Positions 12,100-24,591 are shown, counted from the stretch's first letter. The stretch: 64,000 nt of DNA from Coniella vitis (GCA_011317545.1 WUJK01000009.1:1612001-1676000), one strand, 5' to 3'. Translations and numbers: made by a program. The notes: generated by a model from the letters alone, not told the origin.

Positions 12100-15000
12100 T
12101 TAAGCACTCGTACCGATCTTGTTAAGACCCTTCAAACTCCCAAGACTAAGGGCAAGACCTTGTGAGCGACTGCGTATTCTGACGAAGCCTGTGATAGGAC
12201 CCTCATCTCCTTCTTTTTCGATGCTCAAGTTCGCAAGTGCATCCTCTCCTGTAAAGATTTGTTAGATTGGAATTGAATTGCATCGACAGACAGGACTGGT
12301 TCAGTTGGAGCCTGCAAAGAGATGCGAACTTACCAAAAACGCTTCGAGCATAGAGATTGGCACTCAAGAATTGGCAGTCACCCTTCAGACTCGCCTCCGG
12401 CGTCAAGCAATTCATATTGGTAGCGGCCATTAGCTGATCTAGGAATTCTCGCAGCGATTTGGCCTTGCTGTTGATATTGACCTTGTTCTCCCACTCGAAC
12501 TCGGTCCACATGGTTCGGAATTGTGTTTCGGTGCATGTCGCTGGTTGAATATAGTCCATAATGTCAACATGAAGGTCATTGAGAATCACCACGTTCGTAT
12601 CGGTACTGTGCGCTCCGTCATATACAACATTGCCAAATATAACCCCAGTGTCCGTTGACGAGACCTTGATGGTGCATTGCACATTATGGAAGTCGTGAGG
12701 TCCCAGATTCTGGGTGGTTGGTCTTTCCACCACCTTAAGGTCGCCGAGTGTTGCGAACTCGACGGAAAGATTCTGCAGCGTCTCTGTTGTTTGATTTACA
12801 AGGAGGACATCCAGTACAATATCGAATTGATGAACTTTGACGTAGGCTTCTGCGTAGACGGGATCAGAGAAACCAGTGAGCTGCACAACTCTGCTGAGTT
12901 TAGAGCTGAGATCCTCGGCGGCCGTGCTGTCGCCACCGGTGGCGCGCTCAAGGTCCACCTCAATCTCGTCTGAGCCATCGCCCATGTTTTTCTTGCCCAG
13001 TTGGCGAATTGACACAACATCATCGACCTGAACGGCGGTTTTGGCCTTCTCAACAGCCTCTTTGGCGGCTCGCTTCTTCTCCTCAACCTGAACCATGGCT
13101 CGGAAGGCTTTGCGGGTGTCATTGAGGTAGGCAGATTCAAGCTCCTTATGCTCGGTGAATTCAGCCAAAGATCTCACACAGGACATAATGCGGTCCACAG
13201 AGTCCTCATCGATTGGAGCCTTCACAAATTGCGATTGCCCCACACGGATGATTGATATCATGATCAACATGGCTTCTGCACGCAGAGCATTGGTGCGAGC
13301 ATGGTCAGGCGAAATCTCAGCATGCCTCATGACAAGCTTTGTGAGTGTAGCGGACAAGACAGTCGCCAAGTAATAGTCACCTTCGAGGATGAGCTGTCTC
13401 AGAGGCGGCTTTTGTGCAGCTTTGACCGCCTCCAGTTTCGCTGCAGTAGACGATTGGCTGGTCAGTGCTGTTTCTGTAGCATATGTGCCATCCGCCAAGA
13501 CCCTTCTCGACCCTGTTGGCGCAGCAGTCTTGTTAAGACCGTTCACTTGGTCATGCTCTCTGTTTTCTTCGCCATCCACATTGTCAAGAAGTCGCTGTTC
13601 TGAAGCAAGGATAGGAATCTCTCCTAGACTGGCCCGGATGCGCCTCCATGCATCCCGGATGTCCTTTTCCTCGAGAGAATACTCTCCGACAATCCACAAA
13701 ATCCCCCTATAGACTTTGCCAGCTCGCACCTCGCTCAGAGTATCAACAAGTCTTGAAACAATCGATGGGCGCAGTTTTGGGAATTTTTCGACTACCTCCT
13801 TGACGAAGTTGATAACATCGACGGCAGATGTGTTGTTGAAGTCCGCTATGAAATCCATCAACAAATCAACGACGCTGGCTGCCACTTCAGAAAATTTGAT
13901 GGCGCATTGATGTATCGAGTGGATAAGGAGTTGACGATATTCCGAGTTTTTTTCGTACTCCTGATCGACAGTCTTGGACAGTTCCTTTTTAAGCAGTAGA
14001 ACAACCTCTTCAACGTTCTTACTGGACACCATCTCAAGAGCAATGTCGAGCGCCTTTTTTCTCACATCAATATCCGGGCTCGACAGCACCCTCAGAATCT
14101 CCATTACTAGTTCATCGAGGACACCCTCATTTTTCCTTCGCAGTTGATCGACCCGGTCCAAAACGATCAGCTTGACGTTGTTGTCGGCCTCTTTGATGCT
14201 GAGTTCAATGAACTTCGCGGCTGCAGCCTTGATTGCTACCGGGTTGTTGGTGAGAGCGGTCAAGGAGGATGCAGCTTCGTAAACAACTGTTGATGCGCCA
14301 GCCTCCAGGAGATCGAAAATCAACCGCAGATATCGTGCCTAAAATCATCAGACCATGTAATCACCTATAGTGAGGGATTGGCTGACCTTGTTTTGAGAGT
14401 TTTGCACCGCATCTTTGCGGATGAACTCCAACTCAACAAGCTGGAGTAGCTCTTCTGCGTTAGGAATTCCTTCAAAAATGGAGCTCAGGTATATCAATGC
14501 CTTTGCATGATCTATGTTGGCTAGCGCAGCAAAGGCATTCCTCTTGCATGTAGAATCGCTTTCAGACTCGAGGAAGGTAGCGATGAGGTCTGACGCATCG
14601 GGTATCAGGGAGGGTGAATGTTGGTAGATGGACGCAACGGCGAAGACAGCATTCTTGCGCACATATGCGTGACGGTGTTCGAGGCACGACCTTGCGGAGG
14701 AAAGGAGTGGCTCGATGAGCTCAGGTTCTCGAAGCTTGCACAGGAAGCGCAGGGTATTGCCTCTAATGTACTCGTTGGGGTGTTGCAAGTCATTTCGAAT
14801 GCCGTTGCTGCAGAGAGCTAAGTCAGTACACGCAGATAGCAGAGGAGGGGACTTGACCAGAAAAGGTTGTGGCTGGGTATAAGCGGCATACCAGACCAGA
14901 ATCATCTCTTGCTTGAGCTTGCCGGCGGCGTCAAGCTTGGGACAGATCTCGTAGTAGAAGTAGAGTAGCTTCTTGAGGGACTTTGACTTGGAGGGCATGA

Positions 15001-15196
15001 CGAAGCGGATGATGTGCATGAGAAGCTGCGGCATGGGATCGCCGTTGAGCATGATTGTGAGAATGGTCTTCATCGTTTGAACTTTAGTATCGTCAGTGCC
15101 TTTCTCGAGCTGCGTGCGCAGCTCATTGGCGGTGGGTACATCAGCCGCATTGTCCTGATGGACCAGGCTGTATGCGTTTTCTAGGAAGGTAGACAT
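12100..15196 (-). CDS. SEC26: Coatomer subunit beta (beta-COP)
   Basis: Exons, in transcript order, are 15,196-14,892, 14,807-14,387, 14,338-12,334 and 12,248-12,100, giving 959 aa, the usual size for beta-COP. The joints are internally consistent: MILV/CNGIRNDLQHPNEYIRG, QNK/ARYLRLIFDLLEAG and SVFG/EDALANLSIEKEGDEG. Residues about 20-530 form the HEAT-like adaptin N-terminal solenoid. A charged linker follows, rich in Lys/Glu/Ala around EEKKRAAKEAVEKAKTA. The coatomer beta C-terminal and appendage domains follow (QFDIVLDVLLVNQT, then EFEWENKVN). The protein is part of the COPI coat that buds retrograde vesicles from the Golgi to the ER, and it is expected to be essential. The start codon gives the family N-terminus FLENAYSLVHQDNAADVPTA. 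The introns are 84, 48 and 85 nt. Confidence 0.97.
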
Positions 15197-16489
15197 CTTG
15201 ACCGCGCGAGGGACAGCTGTAGGAGACGATCAAGACATGTAGGAGTTTTGCTGCGCTCTTGGGATGGCGTGTCGCAACAGACGCTCGGATGCCCAAGCGG
15301 AGGGTGGTGAATGGTTGGTATGGTAGATTACAGCAGTAGGCAGCTCTGGGAGCTGTATAACAGAAGCACTGAAGAGTAATAGGCCGCAGGAAAAAGACCC
15401 AGAGTTCTATGGATCGTGCACTGTGGCTGGAGCAGATGGAGAGAGAGGATTGTTGAGTTTCTCGTAGCTTGAACTGAATGGAAGGTCGCAATGGTCGGCG
15501 TCAAGCGTGCTGTGCGAGTCGCGTCGACTGGTGCCACGAGGTGGATCGGATCTGGTGAATTGGGTGGCGTGGCGTGGGCGGGATAATCGTAGCGTATTGT
15601 CGTGTTTGGCCGTTAGACAGCGAGTATGAAGAGCCTCTGCGAACGAGCTGACTCTGCGCTGGAGTGGTCTGCAGAAGTCGTGAAGTTGAAAGGCTCAGAG
15701 TCTGGATGACCTATAGTTTGGAGATCTGGCCCCTGCCAAATGGCTTCGGGTCCTGGCGTTGTAGGTAGGTACTCTGCATGTAAGGGGAATGACACAGTGG
15801 CACCAATAGCTCTAGCCTAGGATTTAATGGGGCAGGGGTGGCAGGGGCTCAGTTACATAGTAACACCCGGGGAGGGTAGGGAACGGAGCTGGAATATCGT
15901 CAGCCTCCGAGGAGCAAGGGCGCCCGCATATACTATGTACAGCAATATGTGTAGTTTAAGTCACCTTGCATCCACAACAAGCATGTTGAAATCTGGTTTG
16001 GGAGCGTACGCTCTTGGAAATTCTCATCCTGCTACCCATAGCTAGAGGATATCTACATAAATTCGACCACGCGTATAAAGTGAGTGCCTATCTGGATATT
16101 AAGTACTTAAGTAGTACCTACTATATAGCACGAAGGAAATGTACATCAGCAATAAGTACTTGCCACATATTGTTTCACGCTTGTAGGTACTTCGTAGCTG
16201 CTAATATGTTTTCATCGCTGTACATAGTAAATGTAGTGAGTACCTACCTTACCCTACGCAGGTACTGTCTAAGTACATATGATCAATATGTGGATGTTTA
16301 TAGTACCTGACTACTTGGCAAACACGTTGTTTGACGTACCGCTCTGCCTGCCTTGTATTTACCTAGGTACATAGCAGTAGCGCGTTCGAGTACAGTTCGC
16401 GTCAACCTTTCCAATCTCCTGCCAGTATAGGCTTCAGCCTCGAGCACTTTGATCCGCGCCGCCAACGGAGATCTTGACCTCTTGCCATC
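15197..16489. promoter_or_regulatory. Divergent intergenic region between SEC26 and mago
   Basis: The two genes point away from each other, so this 1.3 kb should contain both promoters. It has no convincing reading frame. It contains an exact TACTATGTAC at 15,931-15,940 and a TACCTAGGTAC element at 16,360-16,370, members of short motif families that recur in this window's intergenic DNA. Confidence 0.5.
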
Positions 16490-17215
16490 ATGTCTTCCGC
16501 CAACGAGCCATTTTACCTTCGGTACTAGTAAGTAAAATTCTTGCTCATTCTTTCGCTTATTGACTGACACAGCGTCCCTGGCAGCTCTGGCCACTCCGGC
16601 CGTTTCGGTCACGAGTTCCTTGGTAAGCTTGCGCGCCCAACATAACGACACAGTCGATAGCCCGATACTGATATTCACATTGCCTAGAGTTCGACTTCCG
16701 AGTAGTAGGCGATGGGCGTAGTGCTGTTGCCCGCTATGCCAACAACTCCAACTACCGCAACGATAGCCTTATCCGGAAAGAGAGTGTGTATAACTTCTGC
16801 CTTGCGAACCTGCACATGTTTATCTCTGCTGACACTACCACACCGTAGTGTGCGTGAGCTCTCTTGTGATAGACGAAATCAAGCGAATCATCAAGGCTAG
16901 CGAAATTCTCAAGTACGGTGCCTACCCGACCGAAATAATTCTATAACCCGCCGCAGCAACATCGTGTCCGCTGACAGCAACAACAGGGAAGACGACGGGA
17001 AGTGGCCGCAAAAGAATAAAGACGGAAGACAGGAGTTGGAAATCAAAATTGGGGGAGAGCATATCAGCTTCGAGACGGCCAAGATCGGATCTCTGGTCGA
17101 CGTCACTGAATCGGCCGACCCCGAGGGCCTGCGCGTGTTCTACTACCTGGTCCAGGACTTGAAGGCATTAGTCTTCAGTCTGATCTCGCTTCATTTCAAG
17201 ATCAAGCCTATCTAA
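16490..17215 (+). CDS. mago: Mago nashi, exon junction complex core subunit
   Basis: Five short exons (16,490-16,527, 16,585-16,622, 16,688-16,783, 16,849-16,912 and 16,987-17,215) join to 154 aa. The family sequence is continuous across every joint: FYLRYYSGHSGRFGHEFLEF, then DFRVVGDGRSAVARYANNSN, then CVSSLVIDEIKRIIKASEIL, then KWPQKNKDGRQELEI, and it ends LKALVFSLISLHFKIKPI. Length matches the roughly 146-residue family. Mago forms a heterodimer with Y14 in the exon junction complex, which marks spliced mRNAs. The intron-rich layout (57, 65, 65 and 74 nt) in so small a gene is notable. Intron 3 has a GTGTGT donor, weaker than the usual GTAAGT. No other product is plausible. Confidence 0.97.
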
Positions 17216-18766
17216 TCTGGAGACTGAGACATGAGTGGCCACATGTCTGGCACCTCCGTGTGACGCAGACTCGAGAAGCAGGATGATACCCTTTTGATTT
17301 GTGGATGATGAGACTAGAGCAAGAGGACTGGTGTCCAAATGAGGCATGACAGAAGCGCAGGATATTGGAGTTACTGCGAAACATAAGCTTGATGAGGCAG
17401 TTTTCCATTCCGGGACCTTCAGGCTGCAGGCACGATTATGGAGGGAGATCGCAAGATGGTGCAATGGCAGCATGGGGGGCATGGAAGATTAAGCGTCGAA
17501 TTTGTGTGTTGAGACTATGACACGCATCGCCGCGAGCGTTCAGGGGAACGTTAGACGCAGGCATGCCCAGGAGTGAAACGCCATAAGGGAAAGTCATCCA
17601 GCGCCAATGGTGAGGCAAGACAGTCATTTGAATCGGAGGGTTCCCCTATGAAAGAGGTTCTCGCGCAATATGACTATGACTACGGCAGGTGCCGAAAAGG
17701 GACGCAATTCGCAGAGATAGGGAAAAAACACCATCGCGACAATTCCCGATAGCCAGATGATAATAGAACTTACTTGCAGCAATGGAACGAGGAAGTACGA
17801 CATATTCAGGTGTGGAACAGGACTGAACAGTTGTAGTCATGCCGGCATGATATGATCGCATAGGCAGGCATAGAATCGCTATATAGCGTTCAGATATAAC
17901 TCTTAGCCCTGGCTACCTATACAGAAGAGAAAGAATTGACGCGGACTGGTGTATCGTCCAGGCCATTCGCCTCTGCAATTGCCGCTCACGCACCCGCAGA
18001 AGGGCCTGACTGGCTGGGCAACTCTGTCAGCGTCTTTAGGAGCAACTTCTAGGCTCTCCAAAAGTTTGGTGCCGGCCGATCTAGGTGGGTACACGGTACT
18101 CCGCATATAGTACTGTATAGTAGCGTGTGGTTCGTACCATTATATGCTACAGAGGTAAGTAAGTGTACATGCCATTCGGCCTTGGACTTGCTGGCAGGCC
18201 CCAACCTGCGCAGCCTGCGCGCTCCTGGGTCTCCTACCAGCATAAGCACACCACTTGCACCTGATTTCATCTCATGCTGCATCTTGAGTTATCAAGAAGT
18301 TTGATACTCCGCTCCAAACAGGAAAGTTCTTTGGGCGCCCTGCCTTACAATCGATTTGCGACCTCGTCGCCCCCAGATGTTAGATCTGTTTGCTCAGTCC
18401 GGCGCGCATTTCTTTGGCCCAAACACCAGCCACGCATTGTCAATGCACCGCATCGTCATCACCTCCTGCCGCGCGAGGTCGCCCGCATCGTGAACAGCGC
18501 CCTTGGACTCCTATCCGAGGTTTATTGACAGTGCTTCGTTTCTCCCTCTACAATACATACACGTCGTCCATCGCTACATTATCCTTCACCTCCTTTTACA
18601 ATATACTCAGGTCTTTGTCGCGATTACTTGTCCACGCTTAGCACAACAGCATTAGGCGTCGCTACTGGGTGTCGACACCATAATTCGCCCCGTCTCTTGC
18701 CTCCACCTCGACTTGGCAAGCTTTGGCTGGCCACCAGTGCACAATCTCATTGATTAGCAGCCCGAT
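17216..18766. other. Intergenic, promoter of VID24/GID4 gene at right end
   Basis: This is 1.55 kb between two plus-strand genes. Only short, unsupported reading frames are present. The last 200 bases, before 18,767, are pyrimidine-rich and look like a fungal 5' leader. Confidence 0.45.
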
Positions 18767-20075
18767 ATGCCTACACCGTCTTCTCCCGACTCTCGAACGC
18801 CGTATCCTTTGCCCACAACCTGTCCTGACACAGACGACGATTCCCCTTCTCGACATGCTACCCCCGCCTCTGTGTCCGCCATTGACGTACAGCGTTCTGC
18901 AACGACAGAAGACGACGTTGCTACCGCATCGCCTGACACATCAATATCGCACTACGAAGACGCTGATGGGCCGGTCCTTGACTTAGACCCAGATGCCAGT
19001 ACCTCAAGTCCCACCGCCGAACATTCGTCGGGCACAGAACCGATCAAGTCTTCAGACTCCAGTCCAAATCAGACTGGTGCCCAGACGCAGTCATCTGCTG
19101 GACGGATCAAGATTCTGCAACCACGGCATGGTGTAGGGACGTTCCCAGCGTCTTCCTGTCGCGCAGAGACCGATACTTTGCATTGTCCCCAGAATCAACC
19201 TGAGCGTACTATGGAGCATGACTACAACTTACCCAGCATGGGTCATGGGTATCCTTCCCAAAGGGTACGTTTAATAGTTCACCTTGCACGGGAGTAGTAT
19301 GGCAATAAAACATGGGAGATTCTCTCGGCTAATGATACTGAAATCAGGTTGTCCCAATTTCTCCATCGTCATTCCTGCGGGCAGGAAGTCGGTTTACCGG
19401 GACGCAACAGTCCGAACGGCAAGTTTATGATGTTCAAGTCGAGATTAAATACGTCAACCTGCAAGAGTCCTTCCTCTGTGGGTACCTGCGAATTCAGGGT
19501 GGGTCTTACTTGTATATTGCTGCTGTCTTTTATCTTGTTGCTTACCGTTTATCATCACCAGGCCTTACCGATGATCATCCGACATTAACGACGTATTTTG
19601 AGGGTGAAGTCATCGGAGCTAAATACGGCTTCATGACCAAGCACGAGAGTTGGGGTGCGAATGATAAGACAGATCTGTCGCACTGGTCGAAGTTTCCAGC
19701 CTTTCGCCCTTATTCAAAGCAAGCAAGAAAGGGCTCGACAGTCGTAATTCAAGACATCTCCCAATGCGAACACATCTTCATGCGTTGGAAAGAACATTTT
19801 CTCGTCCCAGATCATCGCGTGCGCACCATAAGTGGGGCGAGCTTCGAAGGCTTTTATTATATATGTTTTAATCAAGTGCAAGGGGAAGTCAATGGCATTT
19901 ATTTCCACAGCAAAAGCGAAAAGTAAGTCGTTTTAGGGAAGGGTTTGCTCATGCACTGGTGTCACAGCGCAACTTTGTCTTGACCATTTGTTGACGACGT
20001 CTTTGCAGATTCCAGCAACTCGAATTGAAACATGTCGAAGACAGAGGCTGCCTCAATGCTTTGGAATTTCGATAA
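18767..20075 (+). CDS. VID24: VID24/GID4, substrate receptor of the GID/CTLH E3 ubiquitin ligase
   Basis: Exons 18,767-19,264, 19,348-19,498, 19,562-19,922 and 20,009-20,075 join to 358 aa. The first half is a Ser/Thr/Pro/Asp-rich, probably disordered extension. From about residue 177 the beta-barrel VID24 domain is unmistakable: RFTGTQQSERQVYDVQVEIK, ESFLCGYLRIQGLTDDHPTL, TTYFEGEVIG, EHIFMRWKE, VPDHRVRTISGASFEGFYYI, then FQQLELKHVEDRGC near the C-terminus. In yeast, Gid4 binds N-terminal proline degrons on gluconeogenic enzymes so that the GID ligase destroys them when glucose returns. Introns are 83, 63 and 86 nt. The start is the first ATG of the long open first exon. Confidence 0.95.
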
Positions 20076-20507
20076 GTTGGTAGGACACAAGAGACTTCTC
20101 GGGTCTATTACAGCCAGCCGCGATAGTGGAAGAAGTCGCGTGGGTTGGACGACCTATATGATGGGAAGAAGACCGATAGCCTGCTCTAGAGAACTGTCGG
20201 GGGACACACTCCAATGGCGAACGTTTGGACAGTCTCTATGATATGTTTGTAAGGAGAAGTCGTTGCCTGGCATGGAATGGTATGAGCGATATTGTACATC
20301 CTCTTCTGTTCCTCTAGGCGCAGAGCATTCGGGAGCTGGTCTGGGACAAGGGACAGATCTACATCTGCTGGAGGTGAAATTCGCGGAATAGGTGCGGATA
20401 TGTCGCGGCAGTCTCAACTTAGTAGCAGAGGGAAACCTCGGCGGCGGAAATCACCGTGGTTGCTGGTAATCCAGCACCGGGCATACCATAGCGGTGTTCG
20501 GCATTTC
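20076..20507. other. Short convergent intergenic region
   Basis: The stop codons of VID24 (plus) and TRM11 (minus) face each other across 432 bases. No gene is seen. The region presumably holds both 3' untranslated regions. Confidence 0.5.
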
Positions 20508-21979
20508 TCAAGGAGATACTTCTTTTTGAAACTTGCTAAAGTAGCCCTTTCTGAAAGGGTTGAGTTCATCCGCTGTCATCCCAGCGTGCTGATCCTTCAC
20601 CCGGGAGCTCCATACTTCTAGATCAGCTGGGTCGACAGCCTCGTCCGGCAATTTTCGGTACGTGATGAGCCTTCGTGACCACTTGTTGAACGGCTGCACG
20701 CAGACAACAATGATTTCTAAGCAGGGGTGTGTTGGAATCTCTAGTTCCTGGTCTTCATCATTAGCAGTGGGCATCCAGAATGAGAGCCGACCGTCGTCAA
20801 CAAGCGTTTCGGCTGAAAACTGCAAAATATCATCAAGCATTGCAACGAAGCTGTAGGGCTTCTTGGGGGCAATGAATTCGGGGTCCCTATATTATCTGGT
20901 CAAAACTCGTCGAGACCAAACATAAGATATGACGCAGGGGTTGCTTACTTATGTCTTATGTGGCCGGCCTCAATGACCCAAGGTGTACTCTGCGGATCTC
21001 GGCACCCTAACACGCGAAGGCCTTCCCGCACTCCATAGGGCGGATCGCAAATAATACCGTCGAAGAGCCTCGCACGACCGCCTGGGCCGCCTGTTCCGAA
21101 GGGCCGACGGCGTAGCGGCGAATTGGTCAGATCAGCGGTGAAAGCGTCGCCTAATCTGTCTAACAAGCCATAATGCTTGAAATTACCACGCAGCGTCTTC
21201 TCGCCCTTCACTAGGCCTCTCTTAGCTTCAGCGCGAGAATCATGTCCGGATCCACGAACTGCGCGCCCATCGATATCGCTGCCCCAGCTGATCGCACCAA
21301 ATGCTGAACAGGCGAGTGGGAAGCTGCCAGTGCCCACAAATGGATCATAGAACAGTTTGCCCGGTCCGGCCAAGGCTATATTCGCCGTAACCAAGGCCAG
21401 TTCCGAGTCCATGGATGTCGTACTGATGTAAGGTCTCTTTTTCAGATCGTACTTGGTAATGAGTTCTCGAGCGCCTTTGCCAAGATACCGCCCAAAGTGG
21501 TAGCGTACAGGTTCTTTTTGAGAAAGGTGCAATGACTCCAATGAATACTCTTCAAAGATGGTGTATTCCTGGTCCGGGTCCTTCATTTTGATTGGCCCGT
21601 GGAGAGGCATGTAGCTGAAGGTGTTGATGATGGCGCGACGTCCGTCCGAGTCTCGTGAGCCTTGAAAAGAGTCTATCTTGAACTTCCAAGAGTCATTGCT
21701 GTAATTATCCCACAGATGAGACGAGCGCTCTTTTACTGATTCGTGAAGCTCCGGCAAGGAACCGCCACTGCCCCAGTATTCGTACACAGCCTGGGCGAGG
21801 ATCGAGCGGCGGACGAGTCGGACGGCCGCCGCAGCGTCCTGGGCGCGGACAACACAGAAAGGCTTGTCGGCATCATAAGAAACGACGGTGAAGGGAGCCT
21901 TCTCGGCAGCAGCCAGGGACAACAGCTCCGGTAGGCGGAAGGACTCGTGTTGTTGAGTGAAGCGAATGAGCAGATCCAT
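20508..21979 (-). CDS. TRM11: tRNA (guanine-10-N2)-methyltransferase, Trm11 catalytic subunit
   Basis: Exons 21,979-20,949 and 20,886-20,508 (62-nt intron) join to 469 aa. I start at MDLLIRF because the frame upstream of it has no other ATG. The N-terminal part (QQHESFRLPELLSLA onward) is the THUMP-like tRNA-binding region. The Rossmann methyltransferase domain has motif I DPFVGTGSF (about 212-220), GSDIDGRAVRG binding S-adenosylmethionine, and the catalytic DPPYG motif (about 312-316) typical of N2-guanine methylases. The splice joint RHK/DPEFIAPKKPYSFV restores the family C-terminal part, ending FRKGYFSKFQ. With Trm112 it makes m2G10 in tRNAs. It is head to head with RPP40, another tRNA-processing gene. 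Confidence 0.94.
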
Positions 21980-22508
21980 TGCGTGTGAGCCCAAGGTTGG
22001 GGACAGAGTAGGCTGACTGCTGCTGGTCCTGGTCTATAAGGCTTCGAACGCTGGGGTGGTTCAAGCTGTAAAGCGGGCTTCTGCGACCAATGGGTAGGTC
22101 GTCAACCATAGATTCTGCTGTTTTACATCAATAGTGCTACGCGAACCATTCTTTCCATTTTGGTGCTGCGCCGAGACAATTGCACCATGTGTTGCTGCAG
22201 CTGCTTTCAAACGTGAACACAGGTCGAGCGGGTGGGTGGATAGATGTGATGCAGACTACGAAGAGAAGATATTTTGTTACATGATTCCGTAGTAGGCCCT
22301 GCGACGAAAAACGGGAAGGAGGACCTTAGCGGAGCAAATGCGGGAATAGGGGGTCTGCGTGGAAAGCCTGCAGAAAAAGAAATTCTGGCAGTCTGGAACC
22401 CCAAAACCTAGGTGGCTCCTGCTGGATGCAGGGACTTTGTTAGCATTTTGGCAGACCCTCCGCTCGCCCCATTACGCCAACACCACAATCGAGTCTGCTG
22501 GCTGTGCG
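21980..22508. promoter_or_regulatory. Bidirectional promoter region of TRM11 and RPP40
   Basis: This is 529 bases between the start codons of two divergent genes. There is no gene inside. Both flanking products act on tRNA, so shared regulation is plausible but inferred. No known factor site could be assigned with confidence. Confidence 0.5.
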
Positions 22509-23901
22509 ATGCCGATGCAGATGGCTGCAAGTATGTTCTCGGCTGGGCAAGAACCTACAGTCTACGAACACTCGAGATGCTTCTTAACGTATGGCCGCAT
22601 GGCCCATATCGATTCCCAGCAACTTCCAACCCAGTGGGCCACCAGGGGCAAACCATGGTCCGCGATACAGGCCCACGACTTCGTCCGAAGGGTCAGTCAC
22701 GCTGGGTTTCTCAAGCCCTGACATACCGAGGGTGCACATGAGCTGACAATGGTATAGATTGACCTGATACTGCCTCAGAATGCCGTTGACCTGATGCGTG
22801 AAGTCCTCGTAACATCTCCTCCGCCCTTTTGTCGGGTAACGATGTCCCTTTCGCAAATACTGCAGGGCGATTTCTTCTCGGAGTATGTCAAGATCGGTAC
22901 GTCTTTCTCGATGGTTCACAATCCTCCACGTATAATCTACTTTGTGATGCACACGCTTTGTGGAGGCCAATTTGCCATCTAGAAACCTGCACTGTGTTGA
23001 CATCGTTTGTAGGCGACGTGATGATGCTCTCCAAGGGTCGAAAAGATGTGGACAATGTGCTACAACTCAAAAACGGTGCGTTCACTCCCACTTTCTATAC
23101 CCCTGTCTTTGCTGATTTTATCCAGGCAAACTCAGCATGTTCCTGGACAGGGAAACGTACGAGAGGGCCGGCCTTGTTGGCAAGCCTTATGGCTCGAAAG
23201 GCAACCGAGGGCTCAAGCCACGCTGGATCGTCGAGTTTGACCTCCGGAGTCCATCTATGTTTTCAGGCAAGAAGGGCTTTGACCGGTTGCTGAACGCTTG
23301 CAAGACAACACTGTGCGAACCTTTCACGTGGCTATTTTGTAACATATCCCGTACAAGTTAGTCCCTGCCTTGATTCGCTGATAGCTGAAGTATCTTATTT
23401 TGACCCTATCTGCCAGTCCCCAACCCCGATCCTTTGGACGCTTTTCACCCCATTAGATGCGAAACAAACCCCGACGTTTGCGAGACCATCGAGGTTGTCT
23501 TGCCGTCATTGAAGCCCTCTGCCACGCTCGACTGTGGCGATTTGCCAGAGTCCATTGCGGATACCTACGAGTGGCTCTCGCTTTTCCGTCTTCAAAGCCT
23601 TCGTGTCTTATCGAGTGACACCATTGACCCCTTCCTAAGCCGCTACAGAGTGCCCGGAAGCCCAGAAGAACAGACCAGGAGCCAGTTGTGCAGGGTTTGC
23701 TGGGAAGGCTTCTTTTCGCCTGACTTCGCTCGTCAATTGCTTGTGGATGTGATCCTCAAGCTGCCTCCGCGCATTTGGTTCTCGTTGTCTGTAGCATCCT
23801 TTACACAGACTTTATTTGGAGATGCGGCTGAAAGTACATTTCTTCGACTTCCAGACTCTGCGCAGGAATACCTGCTCTGGGATATTCGAAGCCATGAATA
23901 G
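22509..23901 (+). CDS. RPP40: Ribonuclease P/MRP subunit, Rpp40 family
   Basis: Exons 22,509-22,691, 22,758-22,896, 23,013-23,075, 23,126-23,356 and 23,417-23,901 join to 366 aa. The start is uncertain among four close in-frame ATGs; 22,533 (MFSAGQEP) is the main alternative. Family landmarks are CFLTYGRMAHID near the N-terminus, LSQILQGDFFSEYVKIGDVM, KLSMFLDRETYERAGLVGKP, then GNRGLKPRWIVEFDLRSPSM, and GKKGFDRLL. Rpp40 is a protein component of nuclear RNase P, which trims the 5' leader of pre-tRNAs, and usually of RNase MRP. The C-terminal half is less conserved. The stop lies only 24 bases from the stop of the convergent ankyrin gene. Confidence 0.9.
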
Positions 23902-23925
23902 CTGGTTGCCGCAGAATCAGCCTCT

Positions 23926-24591
23926 TCACTCTTCGCGGGATCGCACATTTCGCTCCTCGGCCAGTTCCTCTCCCGAGATTGCTTCAACTACTAATCGCCG
24001 AAGCGCTTCCTGACCAGCAGCTGTGTGGAAGTCCTCCCTTGCAGCCAATTCCTCGATGCGTCTTCTGAATTCGGGGTTAGGCGAGGCGGCTGCAATATCT
24101 TCTTCAGGCATAGTGCCGAAATTCACCGACAAGCCCTGAGGTACTGGCAAGGTGTCACGCTCTGGATGTCCATTGACGGTAGAGTGGAGCAGATCCGTGC
24201 CATGATCTTGCCCTGGTGCCTCCCTGGCTGCTAGGTAATCAGAAACGTCTGGATAGTCGCCCTCTTGTTCGATCTTCTGACGTGCTGTTTGGCCGTCTTC
24301 ACCGATGATAGTGACATCCAAACCCAACTCCTCAACTAGAATTCGGGCAGCCTCCACCGTTTCGACAACGAACAGTGCAGTCTCTGCATCTTCATCTCGT
24401 AGGTCGACAGGCACATGGAACTCGTTGACTAGGGCGCGCAAAAGATCGAGGTGATTGTAGCTAGCAGCGGCGTGCAGTAACGAATAGCCATGCTCGTCCT
24501 GTTGCGAGGCAAGAGAAGGATTCTCGCGGAGCAGTGGCAACAGTGCTGCAGGGTTGTCTGCTGCTAGCAGAAAGGGATTGGGGGGCATCAT
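23926..24591 (-). CDS. Small ankyrin-repeat protein (YCR051W/Yar1-like)
   Basis: A single exon of 221 aa starts at the double ATG MMPPNPFLLAADNP. The open frame continues upstream, but that part is low-complexity and unlike the family, so I exclude it. Ankyrin repeats cover about residues 8-110: EHGYSLLHAAASYNHLDLLR is a clear ankyrin helix pair, followed by RDEDAETALFVVETVEAARI and EDGQTARQKIEQEG. The C-terminal third is charged and helical (EEDIAAASPNPEFRRRIEEL). Small cytosolic ankyrin proteins of this layout include yeast Ycr051w (function unknown) and the Rps3 chaperone Yar1. A ribosomal-protein gene is its divergent neighbour, but a role in ribosome assembly is only an inference. Confidence 0.85.
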   Translation of the reverse strand: MMPPNPFLLAADNPAALLPLLRENPSLASQQDEHGYSLLHAAASYNHLDLLRALVNEFHVPVDLRDEDAETALFVVETVEAARILVEELGLDVTIIGEDGQTARQKIEQEGDYPDVSDYLAAREAPGQDHGTDLLHSTVNGHPERDTLPVPQGLSVNFGTMPEEDIAAASPNPEFRRRIEELAAREDFHTAAGQEALRRLVVEAISGEELAEERNVRSREE

